DNA of 18,172 nt, from contig JALORM010000053.1 in the NCBI GenBank assembly GCA_025458985.1, positions 1 to 18,172 of the forward strand, read 5' to 3'. Of this stretch, positions 1 to 6,609 are shown one piece after another (the stretch's first letter is position 1; every line of letters begins with the position of its first letter). The notes beneath the pieces were generated by a model, which worked only from the letters and a program-made list of their open reading frames with translations, was not told the origin of the DNA and did no database searches. Source of the DNA: Paracoccaceae bacterium. GTDB taxonomy: Bacteria > Pseudomonadota > Alphaproteobacteria > Rhodobacterales > Rhodobacteraceae. The translations under genes and the position numbers were made by a program.

Positions 1-459
1 CGGCATCCCCTCGATCGGCAGTTCCAGCGTGTCCATCTCCTCGGCCAGCGGGATGCCCGCCCAGTCGAGGATCGGCGCGCCCATGTTGACCGAGGTCAGC
101 CCGTCGCCCGCGTTCTCGGCGGCCAGAACCCCCCGCTCGGTCCGGATCGTCAGGCGGGCCTTGCCGGTGCGCAGGATCTCGCGCCGGGCGATGCAGCGGG
201 TGGCGTTGCCGCAGGTCGACGAGGGCGAGCCGTCGGCGTTGAGGAAGCTCAGCCGCAGGTCGGCATCGGGATCGGCGTCGATCAGGGCGAGCTGGTCGAA
301 GCCCACGCCCCGGTGCCGGTCGGCCAGCGCGCGCGCAAGCCCCGCAGTAACCTCGGCCGTCATCGCGGCGGGATGCTCCCGCCGGTCGATCACGACGAAG
401 TCGTTGCCGAGCCCGTGCATCTTCATGAACGGCAGGCCGGAGGGGGCGGTCTTGCGCAT
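1..459 (-). CDS. dapF: Diaminopimelate epimerase, N-terminal part (cut by window edge)
   Basis: This is the first 153 codons of diaminopimelate epimerase, which converts LL- to meso-diaminopimelate in the cytoplasm for lysine and peptidoglycan synthesis. Visible motifs are HGLGNDFVVID (residues 15-25), GVGFDQL (51-57) and NADGS...TCGNATRC (74-89). C83 in the last motif is the expected first catalytic cysteine. The second catalytic cysteine and the C-terminal half lie beyond position 1. The family usually has about 270-280 residues. The start is the ATG at 457-459. A second in-frame ATG at 424-426 (MKMHGLGND) is possible, and neither has a clear ribosome binding site. The CGNAT sequence differs slightly from the CGNGA/CGNGT seen in many DapF proteins, which I take as lineage variation. 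The gene is divergent from the glycosyltransferase at 596. Confidence 0.95.
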   Translation of the reverse strand, partial: MRKTAPSGLPFMKMHGLGNDFVVIDRREHPAAMTAEVTAGLARALADRHRGVGFDQLALIDADPDADLRLSFLNADGSPSSTCGNATRCIARREILRTGKARLTIRTERGVLAAENAGDGLTSVNMGAPILDWAGIPLAEEMDTLELPIEGMP

Positions 460-595
460 GGCGCGGCATATACGCGCCTTCGGCACGCGAATCCAGCGCC
501 GCAGGCTGCCCGCGGGAGCCGATCAGCGGCCTCGCCTTGCCGGGCGGCCCGTGCTATCGGCCTTGCCGACGGCAACGCGCAGGACCGCTGAGGGC

Positions 596-1345
596 ATGGC
601 CCCGACGACCCCCATCCTTTCCATCGTGATCCCGATGAAGAACGAGGCCGAGAACGCCGCGGCGCTTCTGGCCGAGATCGCCGCGGCGGGCGCGGGGCTG
701 CCGGACTACGAGGTGATCGCCGTCGACGACGGATCGGACGACGGCACTGCCGCGGTGCTGGCGGGCGTGGCGGCCCATGACACGCGGCTGCGCGTCCTGC
801 GGCACCCGCGCTCGGCCGGCCAATCGGCGGCCGTGCATTCCGGCGTGCTGGCGGCGCGGGGGCGGCTCGTCGCCACGCTGGACGGCGACGGGCAGAACCC
901 GCCCGCCGAACTGCCCGGGCTGGTGGCGCCGCTGCTGGAGGACGCCGCGGGGCGCATCGGCCTTGTCGCCGGGCAGCGCGTCCGCCGGCAGGACACGCTG
1001 TCCAAGCGGCTGGGGTCGCGGCTGGCGAACGGGCTGCGGGCATGGCTTCTGAAGGACGGCACGCGCGACACCGGCTGCGGGCTGAAGGCGTTCCGGCGCG
1101 AGGCGTTCCTCAGGCTGCCCTACTTCGATCACATGCACCGCTACCTGCCCGCCCTGTTCCGCCGCGACGGGTGGCAGGTGGCGCTGGTCGACGTGTCGCA
1201 CCGCCCGCGGGGCGCGGGGCGGTCGAACTACACCAACCTGCACCGCGCGCTGGTCGGCATCCACGACCTGATCGGGGTGGCCTGGCTGATCCGCCGCCGC
1301 AAGAAGGCCGCGGCGGTCGAGGCCGCGGACACGAAAGAGGCCTGA
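596..1345 (+). CDS. GT2 family glycosyltransferase, DPM1/ArnC-like polyprenyl-phosphate sugar synthase
   Basis: A 249-residue GT-A fold glycosyltransferase of family 2. Visible motifs are LSIVIPMKNEAEN (8-20), the nucleotide-binding VDDGSDDGT (43-51) and the metal-binding DxD in DGDGQNP (D96 and D98). A C-terminal segment with DTGCGLKAFRR and HRYLPALFRRDGW is typical of the dolichol/undecaprenyl-phosphate sugar synthases. It has no C-terminal pair of membrane helices, so it is closer to soluble DPM1 than to ArnC. The inferred role is transfer of a sugar from a nucleotide donor to undecaprenyl phosphate at the inner face of the inner membrane. The reading frame stays open upstream through the dapF antisense strand, but homology begins at this ATG. 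The stop is one base before the next ATG, so the genes are probably translationally coupled. The sugar is unknown. Confidence 0.88.
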   Translation: MAPTTPILSIVIPMKNEAENAAALLAEIAAAGAGLPDYEVIAVDDGSDDGTAAVLAGVAAHDTRLRVLRHPRSAGQSAAVHSGVLAARGRLVATLDGDGQNPPAELPGLVAPLLEDAAGRIGLVAGQRVRRQDTLSKRLGSRLANGLRAWLLKDGTRDTGCGLKAFRREAFLRLPYFDHMHRYLPALFRRDGWQVALVDVSHRPRGAGRSNYTNLHRALVGIHDLIGVAWLIRRRKKAAAVEAADTKEA

Positions 1346-1346
1346 C

Positions 1347-1658
1347 ATGGCGCAGTCGATCTTCACCTGGCTGAACGTCACCGACTGGTACGAATTCTGG
1401 TGGGTGGTCATCGGGCTGGGCGGCCAGCTTCTGTTCACGGCGCGCTTCCTGATCCAGTGGATCGCGTCGGAGAAGGCGCGCAAGTCGGTGGTGCCGCTGG
1501 CGTTCTGGTATTTCTCGCTGGGCGGCGGGCTGATCCTGTTCGCCTATGCCGTGCACCGGCACGATCCGGTGTTCATCCTCGGCCAGTCGCTGGGGGTCTT
1601 CATCTATTCCCGCAACCTGTGGCTCATCCATGCCGAGCGGCGCGGCGATGCGGCCTGA
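1347..1658 (+). CDS. LAB_N-domain (lipid A biosynthesis N-terminal domain) small membrane protein
   Basis: A 103-residue integral membrane protein with about three hydrophobic segments (near residues 17-38, 50-68 and 75-94). It matches the lipid A biosynthesis N-terminal (LAB_N) domain pattern, including QLLFTARFLIQWIASE (27-42) with the ARFxxQW and SE residues, KSVVPLAFWYFS (46-57) and SRNLWLI (88-94). Stand-alone LAB_N proteins commonly sit beside GT2 and ArnT-like genes. Their biochemical role is not firmly established, and a part in handling the lipid-linked sugar is plausible. It starts one base after the stop of the GT2 gene (TGA-C-ATG). The length is normal for a stand-alone copy. After its stop comes a hairpin-rich intergenic element before the GT39 gene. 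Confidence 0.88.
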   Translation: MAQSIFTWLNVTDWYEFWWVVIGLGGQLLFTARFLIQWIASEKARKSVVPLAFWYFSLGGGLILFAYAVHRHDPVFILGQSLGVFIYSRNLWLIHAERRGDAA

Positions 1659-1679
1659 GCGCCCCTGGCCGGCCGGGAA

Positions 1680-1745
1680 GGGGGGCCGTCTGCCCCCCGT
1701 CGCCTGGCGGCGACTCCCCCCGACGGTATTTCCGACAAAAGGAAG
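1680..1745 (+). repeat. Hairpin-rich intergenic element of Rhodobacteraceae type
   Basis: Two perfect hairpins stand back to back. The first is GGGGGG (1680-1685) with CCCCCC (1693-1698) around a 7-base loop. The second is GTCGCC (1699-1704) with GGCGAC (1709-1714) around TGGC. They are followed by TCCCCCCGACGGTATTTCCG and an A-rich AAAAGGAAG end. From memory, similar intergenic sequences (GC hairpin, CCCCC, GRTATTT, then AGAAGGAAG-like) recur many times in Rhodobacteraceae genomes. Only one copy is in this window, so repetitiveness is not shown here. The 3' end supplies the purine-rich GGAAGGGG just before the GT39 start. Confidence 0.6.
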
Positions 1746-1763
1746 GGGCGGGGAGTTGCCTAA

Positions 1764-3194
1764 ATGACTTCGGACGCGCGCGGCTGGATCGGCCCGGCGC
1801 TGGCGGTCGTGGCGGCGGTCACGGCGTTCCGGGTCGCGCTTCTGGCGCTGTCGGAGGCGGACCTCTTCGTGGACGAGGCGCAGTACTGGCTCTGGGGGCA
1901 GGAGCTGGCCTGGGGCTACTACTCCAAGCCGCCGCTGATCGCCTGGGTGATCCGCGCCTCGACCGGGCTTGCCGGATCGGACGCCGCGTTCTGGATACGT
2001 CTGCCGGCACCGCTGTTCCATGCGGCGACCGCGTTGATCCTCGGCGCCATAGCGGCGCGGCTGGCGGGGCCGCGGGTCGCCTTGGCCGTGGCGGCGGCGT
2101 GGTCGACGCTGCCGATGGTGGCGGTGGGGAGCCTGCTGATCTCGACCGACACGGTCATGTTCCCGTTCCTCGCCGCGGCGCTGGCGGGATACCTCGCGCT
2201 TCTTTCTGCGCCGTCGGGCCGGCCGGCCGTGGCCCTCCTGACGGGGCTGGCCATGGGCGCGGCGTTCCTCGCGAAGTACGCGGCTGTCTTCCCGCTGGGT
2301 CTGGCTGCCGTCGCGGCGCTGCACCCGGCCGCGAGGCCGCGGTTGCGCGACGGTGTACTGGTCCTTCTGGGGTTCGCCGCGCTTGCCACGCCGAACCTGA
2401 TCTGGAACGCGACCAACGGGATGGCCACCCTGTCGCATACCGTCGACAACACCGGCTGGCGCGGCGGGATCGCGGCCGATCCCGCGGCGATGCTGCGGTT
2501 TCTGGGCGAGCAGTTCCTGGTTTTCGGGCCCATCCTCCTTCCGGCCCTTGCAGCGGCCGCCCTTGCCCGGCGCGTGCCGCGCCACGCGGGCGTTCTGGCG
2601 CTGCTGTCGCTGCCCATCGTGGCGCTGATCGCGGGCCAGGCGCTGATCTCGGGGGCCAATGCCAACTGGGCCGCCTCGGCCTATGTCGCGGGGACGATCC
2701 TTGCGGTCGCCTGGCTGGCCGGCCGGCCGCGCTGGCTTGCGGCCTCGTTCGCTGTGAACGGCCTGATCGCGCTTGCGCTGCCGCTTGCCGCGACACGGGC
2801 CGAGACGCTGCGGCTGGGCGACCGGCTGCTGCTGCAGCGCTACGTCGGGCTTGACGAACTGTCGCGGGCTATTCTGGCGGTGGCCGAGACCGAAGGCGCG
2901 GCGGCTGTCGCGGCCAACGAGCGCGCGGTGCTGGCCGACCTGTTCCATTCCGGGCGCGACGGGGTTCTGCCCATCCGCGCCTGGCCGCTCCCGGGCGCGC
3001 CGAGGAACCATTACGAGCAGCGGCATCCCTACCTTGGCGACGCAGGCGGGCCGGTGCTTGCGGTCAGCCGGGGCGCTGCGCAACCGCCGTGCGAGGCGCT
3101 GCGATCGGGGCGCATCGAGCCCGGACCGGGGGCCTACGGCGCGACGCCCTTCACCTGGTGGCTGGTGCCGCCTGACTGCTGGAGCCGGCCGTGA
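1764..3194 (+). CDS. ArnT/PMT-like membrane glycosyltransferase (GT39 family)
   Basis: A 476-residue multi-pass membrane protein of the ArnT/PMT superfamily, which transfers a sugar from a polyprenyl-phosphate donor to an acceptor on the periplasmic side. The first periplasmic loop carries the signature FVDEAQYWLWGQEL (35-48), with D37 and E38 as the expected catalytic or metal-binding acids, followed by YYSKPPLIAW (52-61). Many Ala/Leu-rich helices follow, then a periplasmic C-terminal part (about 370-476) with three cysteines or fewer and no recognised domain. The start ATG follows the purine-rich stretch GGAAGGGGCGGGGAG. The next gene's GTG overlaps this stop. The inferred acceptor is lipid A or another envelope glycolipid. 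The acceptor and the sugar cannot be read from the sequence. Confidence 0.88.
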   Translation: MTSDARGWIGPALAVVAAVTAFRVALLALSEADLFVDEAQYWLWGQELAWGYYSKPPLIAWVIRASTGLAGSDAAFWIRLPAPLFHAATALILGAIAARLAGPRVALAVAAAWSTLPMVAVGSLLISTDTVMFPFLAAALAGYLALLSAPSGRPAVALLTGLAMGAAFLAKYAAVFPLGLAAVAALHPAARPRLRDGVLVLLGFAALATPNLIWNATNGMATLSHTVDNTGWRGGIAADPAAMLRFLGEQFLVFGPILLPALAAAALARRVPRHAGVLALLSLPIVALIAGQALISGANANWAASAYVAGTILAVAWLAGRPRWLAASFAVNGLIALALPLAATRAETLRLGDRLLLQRYVGLDELSRAILAVAETEGAAAVAANERAVLADLFHSGRDGVLPIRAWPLPGAPRNHYEQRHPYLGDAGGPVLAVSRGAAQPPCEALRSGRIEPGPGAYGATPFTWWLVPPDCWSRP

Positions 3195-3973
3195 AGGACG
3201 GACGTGCTGCCGTCCTTCTGGGCGCGGCCTTCGCCGCGGCGCTGGCCCTCTTCCGTGGCTGGCCCGACGTCGACCTGGCAGCATCGGCCCCCTTCCACGA
3301 CGCCGTCTTGGGAACCTGGGCCGGCGCGAGCCCACCTGCGGAGGCGCTGCGCGAGGCATTGTGGACCTCGACCGAAGTTGCCGCGGCGGTCTTCGCGCTT
3401 GCGCTGCTGGTGTCGCTGGCCCGACGCGGGCGGGCGGCCGTGCCGGCGCGGGTCTGGGGCTTCGGGCTCGCGGCGCTGGCGCTGGGCCCCGGGCTTCTGG
3501 TGAACGGCCTTCTCAAGGCACAGTGGCATCGTCCGCGGCCGCGAACCGTCGCAGAGTTCGGCGGAGAAGCGGACTTCACCCCGGCGTGGCAGGTCGCGGG
3601 GGATTGCGCGCGGAACTGTTCCTTCGTGTCGGGCGAGGCGGCAGCCATTCTGACGCTGGCGCTGGTGCTCTGGCTGATCGGAGGGCGGCGCCTGTCCGGC
3701 GCGGCGCGCCCGATTGCCGCCCTGGTGCTGGTGGCCGCGGTGCTGGCCGCAAGCGGGCTCAGGCTGGCGGCCGGCGGGCACTTCCTGTCGGACGTGATCT
3801 TTGCCTGGCTTCTCTGCGGGACGCTGACGCTGGCGCTCTGGCGGGTGACCGGTGCCGACCGCGCGGCGGCGCACGTCACGCCGGCCGACATTCGCGCCGA
3901 CCTCACCGCGCCTTTCGCCGCGGCATTCCGCGCAATCCGCGGGTTGCGAGGGAACCGGCCGCGGCCGAAATAG
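3191..3973 (+). CDS. PAP2-family membrane phosphatase with variant active-site motif
   Basis: A 260-residue membrane phosphatase of the PAP2/LpxE type. The three signature motifs are in order: KX6RP at K109...R116-P117, a second motif reading SFVSGE (S144-E149) where PSGH is usual, and R191-X5-H197-X3-D201 with the expected nucleophilic histidine H197. Motif 3 begins LR instead of SR. Hydrophobic helices lie near residues 5-22, 62-80, 90-108, 150-165 and 174-190, and at the C-terminal side. Such enzymes dephosphorylate lipid A, undecaprenyl diphosphate or phosphatidylglycerol phosphate. In this operon it may remove a lipid A phosphate or recycle the carrier lipid. It starts at a GTG overlapping the GT39 stop (GTGA). 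The histidine-to-glutamate change in motif 2 is, I believe, a variant found in a subgroup of alphaproteobacterial PAP2 proteins. Confidence 0.87.
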   Translation: MKDGRAAVLLGAAFAAALALFRGWPDVDLAASAPFHDAVLGTWAGASPPAEALREALWTSTEVAAAVFALALLVSLARRGRAAVPARVWGFGLAALALGPGLLVNGLLKAQWHRPRPRTVAEFGGEADFTPAWQVAGDCARNCSFVSGEAAAILTLALVLWLIGGRRLSGAARPIAALVLVAAVLAASGLRLAAGGHFLSDVIFAWLLCGTLTLALWRVTGADRAAAHVTPADIRADLTAPFAAAFRAIRGLRGNRPRPK

Positions 3974-3977
3974 CCCC

Positions 3978-4006
3978 TTGACCCGCCCGGCGCCCCCGCT
4001 TAGACG
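3978..4006 (+). promoter_or_regulatory. Candidate sigma-70-type promoter of tRNA-Lys
   Basis: TTGACC (3978-3983) and TAGACG (4001-4006) are separated by exactly 17 bases, and the tRNA begins 12 bases after the -10 box. Spacing and -35 match the housekeeping consensus well. It is a sequence-only call. Confidence 0.6.
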
Positions 4007-4017
4007 GACGCCCGCGA

Positions 4018-4094
4018 GGGCCCGTAGCTCAGTTGGTTAGAGCGGCTGACTTTTAATCAGTAGGTCATAGGTTCGAATCCTATCGGGCTCACCA
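4018..4094 (+). tRNA. tRNA-Lys, anticodon TTT
   Basis: A full cloverleaf can be drawn. The acceptor stem is GGGCCCG (4018-4024) with CGGGCTC (4084-4090), including one G-T wobble pair. The anticodon stem-loop has loop CTTTTAA (4050-4056) with anticodon TTT at 4052-4054. The T arm is ATAGG-TTCGAAT-CCTAT. The discriminator base is A4091 and the CCA end is encoded (4092-4094). It reads lysine AAA and AAG codons. It lies between the PAP2 gene and the convergent CapD-like gene. From 4095 to 4262 I see no gene and no clear intrinsic terminator. Confidence 0.97.
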
Positions 4095-4262
4095 TCGCAT
4101 CCCCTGCGCGGCGCGTCAGACGGTGCCTCCGGTTGCGGCGCGTTGTCTCTTCCACCCCGGATACGGTGTTCTTCCTGCCGGTCGTGATCGCCGCCGCGAG
4201 GGCATCGCCCCGCGGGTCGACGAAACGCGGACAGGCAGGATGCAAGCACGACGCACGGCTTT

Positions 4263-5396
4263 CTAGCCGGCGAGCAGCATCCGGCCGCCATCGTCCTTCG
4301 CTCCGGTACGGGTGTGCCGGGTGCGGGGCGGCGGATCGGTCGCGTCCTGCGGCGGATTGGCCGCGGCCCGATCGTCCCCCATTGCGCGGGCCAGCAGCTG
4401 GCGGATGGCCTCGGCATCGCCTTCGGCAAGGGCGTGACGCCCGGCTTCGAGGACGGCGTCCAGCTGGCGCGGCTGCTGCGACACGGGGCGGGTGGTCAGG
4501 ATCGCGGGATGCAGATCGCCTGGCACGGCACCCTGGCGCACATCTTCCTCATGAAGGCGTTCGCCGGGCCGCAACCCGGTCGTCACGATCTCGATCCCGC
4601 GTCCGCCGGAGCCAGGGGCGCGGACCCGGTTGCCGCTGGCACGGATCATCCGCCGGGCAAGGTCGCCTATGGCGACGGGCGTCCCCATGTCGAGCACGAA
4701 GGTCTCGCCTCCCTGCGCGTGGGCACCTGCGACGAGCACCAGCCGGACCGCGTCGGTGACAGACATGAAGTAGCGCGTCGCTGCGGGATCGGTCACCGTC
4801 ACCGGCCCGCCGGCGGCGATCTGCGCCTGGAACAGCGGGACCACCGACCCCGACGACCCGAGCACATTGCCGAAGCGCACCGCAGCAAAGCGCGTCGGCC
4901 CGCCGGCCGCAGCTTCGCGCGCGACGACCTGTTCGGCGAGGCGCTTGGTCGCGCCCATGACGTTCGTCGGATTCACGGCCTTGTCGGTCGAGATCAGGAC
5001 GAAGCGCCCCACGCCCGCGGCGCGCGATTCGCGCGCGAGCGTCTCCGTCCCGAGGACGTTGTTGGCAAATCCGGCCAGCGGATTGCCCTCGACCAGGGGC
5101 ACGTGCTTGTAGGCGGCGGCGTGGAGGACCACATCCACCCGTTCCCGCACCAGCACGCGGCTGACCAGCGGCGCGTCGGCCACCGACCCGAGGATCGGGA
5201 CAATCTCGACACCGCGAGCTTCGAGCATGGTGCGAAGGTCTCGGTCGATGGCGAAAAGAGCAGGCTCGGACAGGTCGAACAGGACAAGCCGCCGCGGATC
5301 GCAGGCAAGGATCTGGCGGCAGAGTTCGGACCCGATGGACCCGCCGGCACCGCTGACGAGAACGCTGCGCCCGGCATAGCCCAGGGCAAGGCGCAT
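4263..5396 (-). CDS. CapD/WbpM-like nucleotide-sugar dehydratase/epimerase lacking the membrane domain
   Basis: A 377-residue extended SDR of the polysaccharide biosynthesis CapD/FlaA1/WbpM group, which dehydrates UDP-GlcNAc at C4 and C6 or modifies a related nucleotide sugar. It shows the NAD(P)-binding GAGGSIG (16-22) followed by SELCRQIL, AAAYKHVPLVEGNP (93-106), STDKAVNPTNVMGATKR (136-152), with the M147-x3-K151 pair that replaces Tyr-x3-Lys in this family, and GLRPGER near the C-terminus. The sequence resembles the large WbpM/PglF type, yet the usual N-terminal membrane domain is absent. Family-like residues (GRPPI...) continue in frame upstream of this ATG, with possible earlier starts at 5465 (ATG) and 5555 (TTG). 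The C-terminal 40 residues are Pro/Arg/Thr-rich and look degraded. It may be a truncated gene, a soluble variant or an early pseudogene. Confidence 0.75.
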   Translation of the reverse strand: MRLALGYAGRSVLVSGAGGSIGSELCRQILACDPRRLVLFDLSEPALFAIDRDLRTMLEARGVEIVPILGSVADAPLVSRVLVRERVDVVLHAAAYKHVPLVEGNPLAGFANNVLGTETLARESRAAGVGRFVLISTDKAVNPTNVMGATKRLAEQVVAREAAAGGPTRFAAVRFGNVLGSSGSVVPLFQAQIAAGGPVTVTDPAATRYFMSVTDAVRLVLVAGAHAQGGETFVLDMGTPVAIGDLARRMIRASGNRVRAPGSGGRGIEIVTTGLRPGERLHEEDVRQGAVPGDLHPAILTTRPVSQQPRQLDAVLEAGRHALAEGDAEAIRQLLARAMGDDRAAANPPQDATDPPPRTRHTRTGAKDDGGRMLLAG

Positions 5397-5551
5397 CGCG
5401 CTGACCGCGATCGGCGGGCGGCCAGACTGGCGCGAAGGGCGGGAAGCACGAGGCGCGCGGCGCATTGCGCCGCAAGTCCGGTCCACGGTCGCATGAGCCT
5501 CGGGTCCTCCTGCGGTCAGTTGCCGATGCGACCATCGGTACGGCCGAAACC

Positions 5552-5583
5552 CCAAGACTTGGTTACCGCCGTCTTGCGGCGGT
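5552..5583 (-). other. Inverted repeats between the epimerase and CapD-like genes
   Basis: A perfect 7-base stem, ACCGCCG (5565-5571) with CGGCGGT (5577-5583), has a 5-base loop and touches the epimerase stop codon. Just downstream on the minus strand is the small palindrome CCAAGACTTGG (5552-5562). There is no T-run, so this is not a standard intrinsic terminator. It could be an RNA-processing or partial-attenuation hairpin. Confidence 0.4.
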
Positions 5584-6605
5584 CACTCGGCGTAATGCGC
5601 GCGGTACCAGTCGACGAACCGGCGGACGCCCTCCGCGACGCCGACCGAAGGGCTAAAGCCTGTCAGCTGCTTCAGCAGCGAAGTATCCGCCCAGGTCTGG
5701 GGCACGTCGCCGGGCTGCATCGGCAGGAGGCGCCTTTCGGCCTGCCGGCCCAGCGCCGCCTCGACTGCGGCGATGAAGTCGCCGAGCGCCACGGGCTCCG
5801 AAGCGCCGATGTTCACCACCCGCCACGGCGCGGCCGGCGACAGGCTGTCGCCCTCGACGGCCTCGCCGCGGGCGTCTGGCGCAGGCGGCGGCAGGTCGAT
5901 CAGCCGGACGATCCCCTCGATCAGGTCGTCGACATAGGTGAAGTCGCGCCGCATCTGACCGTGGTTGTAGACCTCGATCGGCTCGCCCGCGAGGATCGCC
6001 CGGGTGAAGCGGAACAGCGCCATGTCCGGCCGGCCCCAGGGGCCGTAGACGGTGAAGAAGCGGAACATCGTCACCGGCAGGCCGTGGAGGTGCGCGTAGG
6101 CATGGGCCATCGCCTCGTTTGCCTTCTTCGTCGCGGCGTAGAACGACAGCGGCCAGTCGGCGCGGTCCGTTTCGGCATAGGGCAGGTCCCCGTTGGCGCC
6201 ATAGACCGACGAGGTCGAGGCCATCAGGAGGTGCCGGGGCGGGTGCAAGGCGGCGGCGTCCAGAAGCTCGAACGTGCCGGCAAGGTTCGCCTCGACATAG
6301 CTGCGCGGCGCCTGAAGCGAATAGCGCACCCCCGCCTGCGCGGCCAGGTGGACGACGACATCGGGCCGATCGGCCATCAGGCCGGCCATGCGGCCGGGGT
6401 CCTCCAGCCGCCCGATCTCGGCCCGGAAGCCGGGCGATTGCAGCAGCATCGCGTGGCGTCGTTCCTTCAGGCGGACGTCGTAGTAGGGCGTCATCGCGTC
6501 CAGCCCGACGACACGCCAGCCGTCGTCCAGAAGGCGACGGCACAGGTGATAGCCGATGAATCCGGCCGACCCGGTGACGAGCGCGGTTCTGCTGCCTTCG
6601 GTCAC
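5583..6605 (-). CDS. NAD-dependent epimerase, UDP-glucuronate 4-epimerase-like
   Basis: A 340-residue extended short-chain dehydrogenase/reductase resembling UDP-glucuronate 4-epimerases (LpsL/CapI type), which make UDP-galacturonate for surface polysaccharide in the cytoplasm. It has the NAD-binding GSAGFIG (12-18), the substrate-region TPYYDVRLKERR (39-50), HLAAQAGVRYS (86-96), TSSVYG (131-136) with the catalytic Ser, and Y156-x3-K160 (YAATK). FRFFTVYGPWGRPDMALF (181-198) and RRDFTYVDD (219-227) are typical of this subgroup. The length is normal. It starts at a GTG four bases after the LacI-family stop, consistent with translational coupling. The CapD-like gene follows. Other 4-epimerases of similar sequence, such as UDP-Glc/GlcNAc epimerases, cannot be excluded, though the TPYYD and FFTVYGPWGRPDMA segments favour UDP-glucuronate. 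Confidence 0.88.
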   Translation of the reverse strand: MTEGSRTALVTGSAGFIGYHLCRRLLDDGWRVVGLDAMTPYYDVRLKERRHAMLLQSPGFRAEIGRLEDPGRMAGLMADRPDVVVHLAAQAGVRYSLQAPRSYVEANLAGTFELLDAAALHPPRHLLMASTSSVYGANGDLPYAETDRADWPLSFYAATKKANEAMAHAYAHLHGLPVTMFRFFTVYGPWGRPDMALFRFTRAILAGEPIEVYNHGQMRRDFTYVDDLIEGIVRLIDLPPPAPDARGEAVEGDSLSPAAPWRVVNIGASEPVALGDFIAAVEAALGRQAERRLLPMQPGDVPQTWADTSLLKQLTGFSPSVGVAEGVRRFVDWYRAHYAE

Positions 6606-6609
6606 GGCC

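Noticed and set aside
205..225. DapF catalytic region reads TCGNATRC instead of the more common CGNGA/CGNGT
   Set aside because: The catalytic cysteine is present and the change is conservative, so it is most likely lineage variation.
1110..3359. 749-residue minus-strand open frame
   Set aside because: It is antisense to the LAB_N, GT39 and PAP2 genes. It is Arg/Pro/Gly-rich with no recognisable domain, a typical shadow in GC-rich DNA.
4037..4429. Minus-strand open frame ending in a sequence like RIRTYDLLIKSQPL
   Set aside because: It is the antisense of tRNA-Lys, a well-known source of false protein calls.
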